In this document: positions 35,673 through 49,034 of the stretch, piece after piece | Layout of the letters: every line of letters begins with the position of its first letter | Numbering within the stretch: position 1 is the first letter of the stretch | NCBI GenBank assembly: GCA_022316685.1 | Contig: JAKJHU010000067.1 | Span: 2,046,001 to 2,110,000, forward strand | From: Progne subis subis | Taxonomy: Eukaryota > Chordata > Aves > Passeriformes > Hirundinidae | Direction of reading: 5' to 3' | DNA: 64,000 nt | Position numbers and translations under genes: made by a program | Notes under the pieces: model-generated | Databases searched by the model: none | Told to the model about the DNA's origin: nothing | The model's input: only the letters and a program-made list of their open reading frames with translations

Positions 35673-36641
35673 ATATATAATAATTAGATACATTGCATTT
35701 AAATATCTACAAATGACTAAAACAATTTGTATTTTGTAGATTACAAGAATAATCTTCAGACTGGATATAAATGATGAGAATAATGTAAGAAGAAAAAGTG
35801 AGGAGTATAACAAGGGTGGTATTGGCATGGCATGTATGCTATTTATTTAGAGATATGAGACTGTTTGAAAAAAATATTATTTAGCAGAGGGTGTTAAAAT
35901 GATGGTCCTCAGAAGCATGAAATAACAAGAAATAACAGGAAGTGGGACTCTAAGAAAGGATTTTAAAGGGGTCATTGTGCATTTTTGGCATATACTTTGT
36001 AATATTTTACCACTGTACATAGATATCACTCTGCATATGAATTCAGTTAAGAGTTTCATTTTCACATCTCACTCTAACATTTCCTTTCACCTTTCAGTTT
36101 GTAGGAAAAGACCTTCTTGCTTTGAAGCTGCAAAAGTAATGTTAGAAAGCAAATTATTCTTTAAGTTCACTGACCTGTCCCAAATTCCACAGTATTTCTT
36201 CTGAAAACAACTGTTATAATTAATCCTTTGAGGAAAAAATATCTAAACTATATTAGTTGTACTTTTAATGACTTTATTTAAATTTTATCTTAGGTTTATG
36301 TGGGAGAGGATTATCTCTAAGTTCACCTGAAAATTGCATCCTTGAATTCATATTTAGTTCTCAGATGTAGATTTTTCAAATGCAGTTCTATGCTTCAGCA
36401 CTAATCCTATTTTAATTAACACTAATTTTTTTTCTGAAAGCCTTTGACTGCAAAATAATTTTTACTTGTATTTCTTGTGTTTCTTTTTTATTCTATTTGA
36501 ATCTTGTTTTATGTCAAATATTTAGAAAATCATACGTGAAAGGGGACTTAACTATTAAGATTGGTAACTGGCAGTATTTGTGATTAAGTTATATATATTA
36601 AAAAAAACATCATAGCTGAAATATCTAAAGGTGATCAACAA
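35673..36641. other. AT-rich single-copy stretch, no gene
   Basis: No repeat family recognised. Frames 35568-35828, 35877-36065 and 35977-36204 are short, without domains or splice context. Confidence 0.6.
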
Positions 36642-37080
36642 TTCATAGAAACATGAGATCATAGACTAGTTTGGTTTGGAAAGGACACTTAACAGTCATT
36701 TAGTCCTGCAATGAGCAAGGACATCTTCAACTGGATCAGATTGCTCAGAGCCTCATCCAACCTGTCCTTGCACGTTCCATGGATGAAGCATCTGCCACCT
36801 CTGTGGGCAGCCTGTTCCAGTGTTTCACCACTCTCATAGTAAAAAAAATCTTCCTTTTATCTACTTGGAATTGACCCTCCTTTAGTTTAAACCATTATCC
36901 CTCTTCTTACTAAGAAGGGGCTTGGTAAACAGTCTGTCCCCGTCTTTCTTGTAATCTACCTCTAAGTACTCGAAGGCTGTTATAACCTTTCACTGAAGCC
37001 TTCTCTTCTACAGGCTGAAAAACCCCAACTCACCCAGCACTTCCTTTGGAAGCACTGTTCCATCCCTCTGATCATTTTTA
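36642..37080 (-). mobile_element. CR1 LINE, antisense, 3' portion
   Basis: Starts with TTCATAGAAACATGAGATCATAG (decayed octamers). It goes on with TTGGTTTGGAAAGGACAC, TGGGCAGCCTGTTCCAGTG and CTTCTCTTCTACAGGCTGAA, and ends near CATCCCTCTGATCATTTTTA. 5'-truncated, about 440 bp, non-coding. An A18 run follows at 37114-37131. Confidence 0.92.
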
Positions 37081-39516
37081 CTAATCTAATAAAAAGGTAA
37101 TTCTGAAAATATTAAAAAAAAAAAAAAAAAATCCCCATGCTTTCTTACTTATTGTTCATTTTTACTTTAACATAAGAAAATAGGTGGTGTCAAATACATA
37201 ATGTTACAATTCAAGTAAAAAATGTGTAGAGAAAAGAAAATTCAGACAGAAGTCTGTGGAATGTCAACAGTAAGGGGATAATGAGCAGATCTCCTTAGTT
37301 GCTCATTTTATGTTTAGAAGTTTTAATATGAATTCTTTTCTAAGGATCATGGTGGGCAGGACCTTCAGCCTTGACATTTTTTATTAGAGGATGGTGAGAA
37401 TTTGCCACAGATTCACACAAGTAGAAGATTTGACCACAAACAAAGCAGTTGCTAGAAGAACTGTAACGTCAGTTGCAGAGGTATTTGAGGGTATTTTCCT
37501 TTATTTTCTTCACAGTCCTTGAAACTTTACAACATTATCTTGGTTTTCACTTACAATATGACATTGAAGAGAGGGGATGTACTTGGAAAATAATTTGGGC
37601 AATATGAACTCTTTGCATGATCACTATCAAAAATCTAAGGGGGAAGATGTTTGGTGGTTTTAGGGTTTTTTCTTCTGAAATATACTGTGTGGAATATCAG
37701 CTCTGATACTGGAAGTTTATATTTCTCTGGAAGTTCAGTCTTCCTCAACTGAGAATACAATTTTTATCAGGCTTGAATGTTGAAGTGACACAGACATTAC
37801 CTGGGGTGGATAACTCAAAAGTCTGACACTTTGCAGACACCACAGATTTGGAGCTAAATTTCAAGTATAGAGTTCTTCTTGTACGTTTCCTTCCAAATGA
37901 ATTGCAGGAGACCGGAGCTATTCAAGCTCCAAAAAAAGATCCATTGATATCTTATGCCAGTGCTTTTCTGGTTTAAGTTTCTGTAATAGTGCTCAGTATA
38001 CATTTGTATGTGTATGGATAGATTGTCTTAAAGGAGTCCTGCTGCAGGAGTATCTCTCTTCCAACCTGAAAGAAAATGGTAGTATTCAGTGATGTTAGTA
38101 ACATTAAACACCACTAAATAATGAAACACTAATTGAATGTGTGAGACAATGATTAGGCCTTTGTGTGCTTCTTTTCTTCCTGGCAAATAATAGAATCAAT
38201 TGAAAGTACAGTTTTCAAAGAAACTATCCAAAAACTACTATACTACAATTATTCATGTGATTAGATAGTACTGAAAAGATAGGGTCTTGTAAGAATGTTT
38301 AAAAATTGGATCATAATAAAAGAATTCAAATTTAATCTTTTGTATATATTACAGAGATATAGCGCCAATTAAAATTGGCTACTGATCAGTATTTCAAATT
38401 TTACTTCCAGATACCAAGCATCACAGTGTCTTGATGGTGAGGTGGGCCAAATTTGAACTCTGTGGTCTAAAGCAGAAATCTGAATATTTATATGGAGACT
38501 TTTAAATCTCACATTACAGAAGTGTGCTCTAATCACATATATAAGATAATGCTTTCTTCCTTATTTCCTTGAATATTAGCAATTTTACTCCTAAACTTGA
38601 GATTAATGTACTTGAAATTAAAAGGGGGAAAAAAAAAAAAAAAAAAAAAAGAAGAGCTGTGAATAGTATCTAATATTTCATTAGTCTTCCTCTCAGTCTA
38701 AAGAGAGGAAAAAAAAAACAACCAGCAATACTTTTGGAAAAATAAAAAAGATATTTTTTTCTTGCATTTTATCTGGCTAAAACAAATGTTATTTTATTTT
38801 TGCCTTGCTTTTATATATGAAAAGTCATTGTAAGCATTTTGTGTTGGAAGATTGTAAACACTTTGCATGAGAGTAATACCTGTTTTAGACTGACATTCTT
38901 AAATATCCTGCTGAAGTAAATGTAAATGCAGTATGCATATGAAAGAAAGAATATTCATGCTTACTGGTATACTTAATGTATTGTTTACCTAAGGTAATTG
39001 AGTAACTTTTAATTTCACTAATATGTGAATTGTGCCCTAATACTTCAATTCTATGAGCTCAGCTGGCCACAAAATGTGAAAATAAAGTGAAGACAAAGAA
39101 AATAAACACAAATAGAATTTGGGATATGATTTTATTTAAAAATTCTTGTTATATAACATTTGGCACAATGATGTCGTACTCATGATATTTGTGTTGCCTC
39201 CAGCCTGAAAAGCTTATTTGAATCTGACAGTCTTACAGAGTTTATTTATGTTTCCCCTCAGGGGAATTCGTCTCAACAATACATTTTCATCTTCATACCT
39301 TCAATACACAGCTTGTTGTGTATTGGTTCCTCAGGAAAGAAAAAAAGTTCTCCTTAGAGAGGTTTTTGTTTGTTATGCAGACTTTTATTGACCATATATA
39401 TGAACGATCATGTTTCTAATGTTTGATGCTGTTTGTCCCTTTCATTGAAAATCTATATTCTTTTATTTAGCTAACATTATTAGTTATTTTCTTTCAGGGG
39501 TTTGTGAAAATTCTAC

Positions 39517-39547
<31 letters not shown>

Positions 39548-40949
39548 ATTATTTCTTCTTAAATGTCTTTAAATACAGAATATCTGTTAGTCTCCCCTTT
39601 TTTTAAATGAGGTTTACTAAAAAATCTGTTTCAAGTTAAGCTGATCTCCAGTGTGTGAAAGGGAAGTCCCAGAAGCTTAGGAAGCTTACCACTTTTTTTA
39701 CACGTAAAATTTAGGTTTCTGGGGAACTGGCATATGTGTTTTACTTTCTTCCATTAGATTTCTCTGCCTCATGTATGCTATTACTGGAAAGTAGAGTTTA
39801 AGACTCTCTGTCACTTCGCTGAGTAATAACTCATCCTTGTGACTTTCAATATGTCAAGACAAGAATAAAGCCAGGTGGAGAGAGAAGAGAGAGTGGGAAT
39901 AGGCAATCCAAGTGCAGAATAGTTCAGCTTAATCTTTGGAAATACACAATCTATAAAATGAAAAGGAAATCACAGATTCTTTAAATGTTATTTTAATAAT
40001 ATTTGTTGTAATTGTCAATTATGTCTCAAAGTTCTCATGAAAATTCCCTTTTGAATTTACAACAGTAAAAAGGCTGCTGCCTTTTGATACACTGATGACT
40101 AATTGGACATATTTTGCACAGCTGTATTTTCCACTGTCGCATAAAATAATAATTTATTAGAAATTACCTCTGTATATAGTAGAGTTTAAAGACTAGAACA
40201 AAAATACCTAGTATCTGTGGAGGATAGCCACAGCAAGTGCATCTGCCTTTCTGAAGGAAGCACCTTTTAAAACTAGTACTTCCCTTTCCCCCATTTTTCT
40301 ACTGGTATTATAATTTCCAACGGAACTTGGGGCATTTCCAAAAAACATTTTGGTTTTCTTTTAAATTAATGTTCATACCATTAATATTTCAGACTGACAG
40401 TCTGACAAATTCATGAATAACTGGACTATTAAAGGAACAAGGGGAATAAATCCATATGCTTTCAAACTGCATGGAGGCTGTGAAGATCTTTATATGAAAA
40501 AAGCAGACTAATGTTACTTATCTAATCGCAGCAAAGGTAAGTTACAAAGTGTGTGGCAAAGACACATTAATTAGCAGTTTGCAAAATTTAGCATTACAAT
40601 AACTGTGTCAATCACATCAAATCTTTAAAGTAGTAGAAACAGTTTTAGGAAGGCTTCTTGCAGAATTTACAATTTAAATTTATTCTTCCAGATTAAAAAA
40701 AAAAAAAAAAAAAAGTATTTGTTTGACTTCAATTTAAGTATTGTGCTATGTAAATATTAATGTTATTCCTTTAGAAAAATACCGGCATCTTACAAAATCA
40801 GATTATTAGGTCATTTAGACATTTATCTTCATTATGAGAGCAGCAAATACTTGATTTCTTTTAAAAAGACAAAGTATATACCTATAAAGTAAGCTAGTCT
40901 CAAGAGGTGATGAAAACTACAGTTTTTGAAACTAAAAGCAAGAAATAAA
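37081..40949. other. AT-rich single-copy region, no supported gene
   Basis: About 3.9 kb without a recognised transposon. Homopolymers: A18 (37114-37131), A22 (38629-38650), T27 (39517-39543), A20 (40695-40714). No open frame of 60 codons or more was listed here, so there is no coding evidence. Confidence 0.6.
39517..39543. repeat. Poly(T) tract, 27 bases
   Basis: Uninterrupted T run followed by AATTATTATTTC. Confidence 0.85.
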
Positions 40950-41375
40950 TATAGAAATATGGAATGGTTTGAATTGGAAGGGACCTTTAAAGATCATCTA
41001 GTCCTCCTCCCCTGCCATGGGCAGGGACACCTTCCACTATATCAGGTTGCTCAAAGCCTAATCCAGTCTGATCTTGAACACCTCCTGTGGTGGGGAACCC
41101 ACAGCTTCTCTGGGAAACCTGCATCCTACATTGATACTCATTTTTTTCATTATTTCTAATCTAAGTCTACCCTCTATCAATGGGTTAAAACTGTTGTCCC
41201 TTGTTGTGTCCCTACAGGCCCTGGTAAAAATGATGTCTTTCTTACAAGACCCTTTTATATATTGATGATTCTGACATTCCCCTAATATCTTATCTCAAAA
41301 CTTCTGTGAGAGGTTATAGTATACTATAATAGAATATCCCAGCTCTTCATCTACAGGAGATTCTGAGTAATGAAT
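40950..41375 (-). mobile_element. CR1 LINE, antisense, 3' portion
   Basis: Starts at TATAGAAATATGGAATGG. It continues with TTTGAATTGGAAGGGACC, GGGCAGGGACACCTTCCACT, CAGGTTGCTCAAAGCC and CTTCTCTGGGAAACCTGC. Similarity fades through CCAGCTCTTCATCTACAGG. Frames 40926-41159 and 41074-41265 lie in it and are not genes. Confidence 0.88.
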
Positions 41376-42981
41376 TTTACGGGTTCCCTTACATTGAATA
41401 CTTTGTTTACACCGTTGTGCTAAAATACTTAGTCACCTTTGGGATTACGTTGCATTGCTAAGTAGAGAATTGACTGAGGAGAAAAAAAGATGTATTGTGT
41501 TGTCATGAGTACAGAAGTGGAGTCCAAAGACATATACATGCACAAAGAGTTTAGAATCTTCAAATCCATTAGAGTTTTGGAAATTCCACTGTCATAATTT
41601 TTTATTCAGTTCTAAAAGCCAAAAAATGAATGTAGATAGATGTCTGCATTTAGATGTCGGCAATCCAACTCGTGGGATGGGATCCCTGAGATGGGATTTT
41701 TTTCCCTTTGTAATGTATACATCAAAATCAAACTAACTATGCCATAGGTAATCTAGACAGTTAGCTGGGATCCCTCTCCTTCTGTCATGTGTTACAATTA
41801 TACAATTACAAACCTACTGAGATAGTGACATTCATCCCTTTTATGTTTGTACAAAAGTAAGCATAAATGAGTCTTGAGGGCAGAGACATAACCATAGCAA
41901 AAAATGACACAAAGAATGTATTTCTAGGAATTATTTTTCAATGGATACTTTGGAAGTGATTCCTTTGTTATATGAATCTGTGTAAGTGTGTGGGAAGAGC
42001 AACTACATAAAAAGAGATTTCAGGAGCTTTTTGCCTGTCATATTATCTTCCAGTTCCTACACAAATTAATTGCCCTCCAGCATTTTGTTAAAATATGAGA
42101 ACACAAATATTTATAGAATATGTAAAAGATATGGATTTTAACTTTTTTTTTTTTAAATATTTTATCAATAATTGTATTTGTGGAACCATTTGGAAATTAA
42201 CTGAAACCATATTCATACACCTCTAAGTAGCAAGCAAGAATCATCACACCAAAGAAAACTAAGGATTTGAGTCTGGCATATCACACATTCTTTCGATCTA
42301 GCTATTAAAAAGATTTAAAAATAAAATCAGATCAAAAAATAGAAAAAAATTATAATATTTCCAAAATTAAGTATGAAAAATTAAGAAATTATATAACCAT
42401 TAAAAGAGGTGTTTAGTAATGTGAATTCTAATTACTTTTTCAACCCACACTGTACATGGTTTCACATTTAAGGAAAAAAATATTGCAAAGTGCCATCAGT
42501 GGTTTAGTCATCTAATATTTAGGTATTGAGTTTTATCTAGATCACTAGGACTCTTAATAGCAGATGAATAGCTATAGACACCACTAGAAGGCACTCCATT
42601 TTACTGATTTTAGGGAGTATTGGATTGTGTATTTTAATAGCCTACAGACAATTGGGAATGGGCAGGGGTGGTGGCTAGTGAGTAGAAGGTTCAATGTCCT
42701 GAACTGAGCATCTGAACTCTCAAACACGACTCCCACTTGCTAGCAGCAGTCTATACTGGTTGGTTGTACATTTTGCAACAATTAAACAGCATACTCATCT
42801 CCTGAATCCTCCATTAATAAAAACACATGGGAAAGAAGCAGCAACTGATAGTCTGATGTTGAATTGTTTCTGCATATACACTGCTTAGAATGAGGAAGCC
42901 AGAGAACTTGACCCAGAGAAAAGAAACTTGGTTTCTATAAAGAAAGGATTTTGGAGAAAAGAAGGAACACTGAAGAGAAGA
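41376..42981. other. AT-rich single-copy stretch, no gene
   Basis: No repeat family recognised. 42560-42981 is a little GC-richer as it approaches the LTR-like element. Confidence 0.6.
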
Positions 42982-44140
42982 TGACAGTCCCGGCTGAAGG
43001 AAAGACATGAAAAATGGGGAAAGAACCCAGGGATCAGAGAACTGTGTGGAAATGGCACAGAGGGAATGCCCGGGGTTGTTGGAGTCCAGGGCATTCCTTT
43101 GTCTGCCCTGGAGGGTCAGAAACCTGGGCAAGGGGGGTCTGGGATCCCAGCCCAGAGCTCAGAGAGACACTGGCTTTGATCTTTGTCTGTGGGAGAGGCT
43201 TCCTGCACTGCAAGAGGGTTTACAGGCCACAAGAGTGTGAAAAATAGTAGTTTATTATATTACAGTGTGAAAAAACAGTGGGTTTGGGTTTCTAACATTG
43301 AAGTGAATGGGGGCAAGGTGGAGAATTTGAGGCGTTGTCTCCTTCTTCTTCATTCTCCTTCCCTCACTCCATTTCAGCAATGATGTGGCACAAAGTAGCT
43401 TGCGAGGATTGGGTCAGAGTAAAGATGACCTTTTTAGTAATAGTGATAGACATTGGTAATAAATAGTAAATATCAAATACGTAGCAATTAGTATAAAAAA
43501 CAAGGACAGCCCTGAGACGGGGGGAGACGTGAGAAGTCCAGCCGCGGCAAACATCTTGTTGGACGCTGAGAAAATTGTAAGATAAGAAACAATAAATGAA
43601 GTATGCAACCTTGAAAAATCTAAACCTGAAGACTCCGTCTCTTCCTTCAGTTTGGCACAGAGCTGTGCAGAGGGCAAAGGACTCTAAAACCACCTGAAAA
43701 ACGGGGAAAGCCCCCGACATGGGGTGGGACCTTTGCTAGTGATGCCCAAGAGTGGCAAGCATGAGGAGCAGCACATCATGGATGATAAAACATTGTGTCC
43801 AGCCTTCCCAGACCAGGAGGGACCTTTGTGCTGGGAATTGTAATGCTGGGGGCTCATGAGTAAGCAAGCACATGGGCAAGCTTGTGAGCTAGTCAAGCAA
43901 TCTAAATACTGCTGTCTCATTGGTTGTTATCCAGATCACCATCTCAATCACTATCCAGATAGCCCTTATCCAAATCCCCTAGTATTTGACATCTATTCAC
44001 TTTGGATATTAATAATGCTTGTGGGGTTCTTACTTGTCTTCCACATTGCTGGGATTAGGATTTGCAGCAGAACAGCTTGCAATAGACATGACCTCTTAGA
44101 ATTTTGACTTCTACCCCTCAAATATTACACTTCCCTGTCA
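42982..44140 (-). mobile_element. Large LTR-like element (about 1.16 kb), antisense
   Basis: On the plus strand it starts TGACAGTCCCGG and ends TTCCCTGTCA, so both ends read TGACAG inward. On the minus strand AATAAA lies at 43251-43256, downstream of a weak TATA-like TTTTTTATAC at about 43491-43500. It is GC-rich with CpGs (for example CCAGCCGCGGCAAAC) in AT-rich surroundings. Flanks GAAGA and CAAGC share only AAG, so a 5-bp duplication is not secure. Frames 42814-43131, 43364-43720 and 43684-43920 lie inside and show no retroviral domain. It could instead be a non-autonomous LTR element, or a CpG-containing promoter of an unknown transcript. Confidence 0.6.
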
Positions 44141-46740
44141 CAAGCACAACAAGGACTCTGCTGATTAAACAGACTCCAGCCTGTTGATACAAGGGTTGTC
44201 TTGCTTGTAACACCCTCTTGAAGTGACTACCTTCTCCATGCCTTTCATAAAGAACTGTCAGGAAATTTTTAAATATAATCACATTTACATTGTGGATTAC
44301 TCTTGTTTATATGTTCATTTTTTTTTTTTTTCAGAAACTCTAATTTTTTAAAGATATTTCTTTCTACAAGCTTTCTTGACTCTAATCATTATATTTACAA
44401 CCATCTCCATCTTATTCTATTCTAGGCTGTAATATTTTCAAAGTAGAGAAACCAAAATTGCTTGTTTGTGATTCTCTGTATTTCCCTGGAGTCCTTATTA
44501 TGTTATTATTTTAGTTGAAAAGCAGCTGGACATTGGCTTTCATAACTTTCTCATTCCTATGAAGAGTTTCCTAGTTAAGTTCCTACAGAATACATAGGCC
44601 TATAATACCTGTTGCTCCCAAACTGTGAACAAATGGTAATAAACTAAATGAGACAGGCTGAATAGTATTCATCCACTTAATTATTTGAAAAATCTGTCTT
44701 ACTCTCTTGTAAGTCTCAAATTCTTCTCTCTGTTATGGAAACTTCTTTTCTTTTGTTCTTCCATAGTGGATGCGATGCAAGAAATTTTTTTTTCATGAGT
44801 GTTTTTGAATAATCTATATATCATTCAGACTCTCTGTGAGTCTTGCTTCTTCTGCTATTAAAATAGTTTTGTTTAGCAGTATTTTGTTCTCCTAGAATTT
44901 CCCACTCCAAATCTTTTCATCTTATGACCCATATCAGGGAAATTTTTTGCTTGATTTTTCTGTTGGTTGTTTTGTTTAGTTTTGGGCTCCTTTTACAATT
45001 TTGTATGATTCAGAAGACAGAAAATGATCCCACAAGGGATTTTAAGATATCAGAAATAAGTTAACAATAAATCCATCCTTAACACTTTCCAGAGACTCTA
45101 AATTTCTTTTCTAAATTTCTTTTTTCACACCTTTTATGTAATCTCTGTTGAGATGCAGTTTTACTTAGTTTAAGATTTGATGTTATTAAAATGGCATAAG
45201 GAAAAAACATTTGAAAAGTGAACGTTTGACACAGAAAGAAAGAGATGATAATAGAAATCCTTGAAGGAAAAATAACTGTTTCTAAAGAAGAAGCACTGGG
45301 TGCTTTATGATTAAATTTCATGCTTTGACAGTTTTCAATTCTTTGAAAGCAAGTGATAATAAGGAAAATTACTTCTTAGTCTGAGCAGTAGCTTAAATGA
45401 AACCAATAAAACCTAGAGTCCAACTTTTCTGTGTTAGTTAAATGTCTTTTTTTATCTCTTGGAGCTAAAGTGGATAATGAAACTTGTTACTTAAGGGACT
45501 TATCAGTGAAAATTTTGATAATTTTACATTGCATGTCTAGAGTGTCAAAATTAGATATGATTAAAATGTTGCTGCCCTGGCCAAGAGAGAGCCTCATGGG
45601 TTATGAATTAAGACAGTGTAAGAGAACAAAAATTGAGTTAATAGATATTCCTTTTTCTCTTTTCAATTAGAGATAAAAGTGATTTTTTTTTTCCATTCAT
45701 AAGTGTTTCAAAACATTTTAAATTATTTAAGAAGAAAGACAGATAATTCCTTAACTTGTAGTGCACTTAGATAAGCAAAAATAGCTACTTTTAGATAATA
45801 AAGACAGAGGCCTTAGAGTTAGACATTGATGATGGCCAAAAGCTTCTTTTTCAAGGAATGTAAGATTCAAAGGATTTTTTAAAGCAAATATATATGAAAT
45901 CTTGACTGACAGGAAGAACATAACTTTTGGTGTTATTTGGCTGAAGGGAGGCGATGGATCTCAAAATCAGAAGACAACTATAAAAAAGAGCACCAGGCAG
46001 CACATAGTGTGAACTGAATTAAAAGAAGTTGAACATTTGTCTACAAGGTAGAACATGGACTTTAGATTGTGCCTGCAGCTTTCTAAACATACATAAAATG
46101 TCTGTTTCCTAAAGGACTCTGAACTTAATGGACTGAGTGAAAAAAGTGCAGGTAAGGTAAAAAGTGAAAAGTAACATCGGTTATCTTACAGACAGAATAT
46201 AGTGAGAGAATTAAAAATAAAAGTGATTCTCAAGTTTAGTCCAATAAGGCGATCGCTGACATGAACTGCCTTTAAAACTTGGTCCTGAAATTAGAGTCCT
46301 AAGAGTTTGTCTGTGTCTGATAAGAAAACAACCAACCAAATAAAAAATGTAAAGGAACACACATTCAATGTTGTCCCTAATTACAAAAAATATATGTATT
46401 AAAAGGAATATATTGATATGAGTAATACCGATATGCAGAACTGAAAATAAATTTAATTTTCACTATTGAAATTATTTTTTATTTGTCACAAGTTGGTAAA
46501 AGCACCAATGATAGTCTGCTGCTTTAGAGTTATTTCCAATTTATTTTACCTAAGGTCTTTTTTATGTAGCCTAATATCATTTTGGTGCAGATTACAGTGT
46601 TTGGCACATGCTGAATGAGATATAGCAGCCTAAACTAATTTTTAATAGTGCAGTAGTGAACGCTGCAATTACCATAGTACCTCACATTTATATTGATAGT
46701 AAATACAAAATTAATCTGAGCTCTGTGTATTATTTCATTC
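44141..46740. other. AT-rich single-copy region, no supported gene
   Basis: No recognised transposon. Frames 45079-45321 and 45431-45670 are of about 80 codons with no domain. Confidence 0.6.
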
Positions 46741-47422
46741 TCTAAACTAACATAACTTTATGTTGGCTGCTAGAATAGTGTTGCAAAAGGTTCCCACTGG
46801 GATGGGTGAACTGGTGATTGTAGCAGGCATATAGCTTTTCCTTTTGTGCTGCACATGCAAGAGATAACTGAAGATTCAATCTTCTCTTTCTCATCTCATT
46901 ATGAAGAGGGGAAGAGGTGATGTGTATGTTTCTGGCCCTTGGATTCTCTTTTTCTGCTTCAGAAATTCTTGAGAGCAGATATCTGCCTACAGCCATAAAA
47001 GCTATTAAAAAATTACAAAAGCTCAGCTCAGCAATAGCATTTTGCAGTTCAGCCAGGGTTTGCAGCTTGAGAATTGCAAATACCTTGGGTCTGCCGGTGA
47101 GAAGTAGTGCCTTTGGGACGACATTCTAAAAATTGTGCAGAGGGCGTAGTCTGACAGGCGAGGAAATAGAGGCTTGCGATAAGAATTCCAAGATACATTT
47201 TAGTATTTTTCAGAAGTGACCTAAGCATTTAGACAACTGAACTCTGAGTGCCAAAACCACTTATCGAATCACATAAACTCCCAACCCACTTAGAATGCTT
47301 CTGGATCAGCATTTTAGTTCAAACCAGGAATGCATATTGAAGTAAATCTCCCAGCTGTCAACACTCCCCACCCGTATCTCCCTGTCCCTTGTGATCCTTC
47401 ACATTGCAGAGCACAAACTCAC
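46741..47422. other. GC-richer island, unclassified
   Basis: More balanced composition than its surroundings, with CpGs at about 47092-47160. A short segment between ATTTTGCAG (ending about 47045) and CTGCCG/GTGAGAAG (about 47096) has acceptor- and donor-like borders on the plus strand, which could mark a small noncoding exon of about 49 bases. This is speculative. The 84-codon antisense frame 46742-46996 has no known domain. Confidence 0.3.
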
Positions 47423-47852
47423 CTACTCAAGACTCCGAGGACTTGCACACTGCAGTAGTTAACAGGGCAAGGCTTGCCTGTGCCTGGGCCAGCTGTAGCT
47501 TGTTGCAGCAGTCCTACATCTCAGCCGATTGATCCCTGATTTGGATGAAGCCTTGGGTGTGCCATGCAGTGAAGGACTTAAACTCAGCTGCTACAGAGTA
47601 ACCCACACCCTTTCCATTAGGCTTCATGCTATTTTCCAGCTTAAAATCGGACAGGTGTGAAAAAGTAAAGATAAAAGTCCCATAAAATATCTCCAAGTGG
47701 CCCCCAGGCCTGTGAATTAAGGAACCTTTTACCGAGCTATGGTGCCAAGATATAACTAATTCACTATAAGCCTTGAAAAAGGCTCTATCTATCAAGCTTA
47801 GGACCCAGGGGAACATCAAAAGAGTGAGCATTGCACCACAGAATAGAGGCAA
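47423..47852 (-). other. Unidentified open frame of about 112 codons with a downstream donor-like site
   Basis: On the minus strand the frame 47852-47514 is open with mixed, non-repetitive amino-acid use (112 residues if a TTG start is allowed, 105 from the first ATG). It has a hydrophobic start (MLTLLMFPWVLSLI). About 90 bases after its stop, GAGTAG/GTGAGT at 47423/47422 is a strong splice-donor match. I recognise no family. It may be a chance frame, an exon of an unknown or noncoding transcript, or part of an old retroelement. Not called as a gene. Confidence 0.25.
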
Positions 47853-48445
47853 TTTAAACTCTATTATTATTACTGCTATTAGTAGTGAGAGGGGTTTTTT
47901 TTTTTCCCCTAATTAGATGTGGACTGTTAAGTAGTTTAAAACATTAACTATACAAGCAGTAAATTTCTGTTGTCATATACAGAATATTGCCCCTTTTTAC
48001 TACAGTAAGATTTTGAATGAAACAATGTCTATGGAAAAGCAGATTTCTGAGCCTCAACAATAACAGTCTTGCCTGTAAAATCCTTGTTCATTATAGCTGT
48101 TGACTTACTATTAGAATCTGCTCCCTGACATGTCTTTGGCATTGTAATAAGACATAAGACAGATCCATCTTTCTTTATACGTAAGTGATATCCAAACTAA
48201 CTTCGGTCAACAGTTGTGAGGCTGTTTGGTAGCCAATTAAAAGAGGCTCCTTGCCTGACCATTGTATAGCAAAGTTTGTCAATTTGTCTATTTCACAATA
48301 GATAGTGTTTTAGTTTCCATCTGTACAGAATCTATCCTTAAAGATTTTCTCTGCAGTCTTTCCTGCAAGCCTGTTCTGGTGGCCCATTCTCAGATTGCTT
48401 GTCAAGACCACCTGCTATTTAGGACAAAGATATCAGTATGTGGTG

Positions 48446-48560
48446 TGGTTTGTTTTCTTTTTTTTGTTTTGTTTTGTTTTGTGTTTTTTGGGTTTTCTTG
48501 TTTGGTTGGTTGGGTTTTTTTGTTGGTTTGCTTGTTTAGTTTTGGTTTGTTTTTTAATAA
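48446..48560. repeat. GT-rich low-complexity tract with (TTTTG)n
   Basis: G and T make up nearly all of the plus strand, with TTTTGTTTTG and TTGGTTGGTTGGG units. Overlapping frames on both strands here (48262-48579, 48395-48592, 48402-48605) are compositional. Confidence 0.85.
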
Positions 48561-49034
48561 AAATAGCAACCTGCCTTGATAACCAGGTCTAAATGAGAGC
48601 TCCAAGCTGGAACTTTTTCATGACCTGGATAATTTTTTATCTAACTATTGGCAGTTCATATGTCACATATTATGTGATTTTAGGTGATAAGTAGGTTTTC
48701 CAGTAACAAAACACCAGTCTGCTTAACTTGTAGTTACATATACATCTTTGTTTTTGTGGGGATTTTTTTCTTTTTGTATAGAGCGTTATGCAACAAAATA
48801 TTTAAGTAAAAACTTAGAAAGTAAAGATGGAATTGTTAGCTTCGTAATCTGCAGTATCTAGGTCCCTGTAGCTTTTTTGCTTAGTGTTATTTCTTCTATT
48901 CAATTTCTTCAAAGGTTATTAATTTGTGTTGCTTGTGGACAGTAAGAGAAGGTGCAAGTTATTGGTATGTCAATCACAATTACAATGAGCAAAACATCCA
49001 GTAAAGCTCTAATTTATCTAAGGTTACCTTAGGT

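Noticed and set aside
43364..43720. 118-codon antisense frame
   Set aside because: Lies wholly inside the LTR-like element and shows no retroviral or cellular domain.
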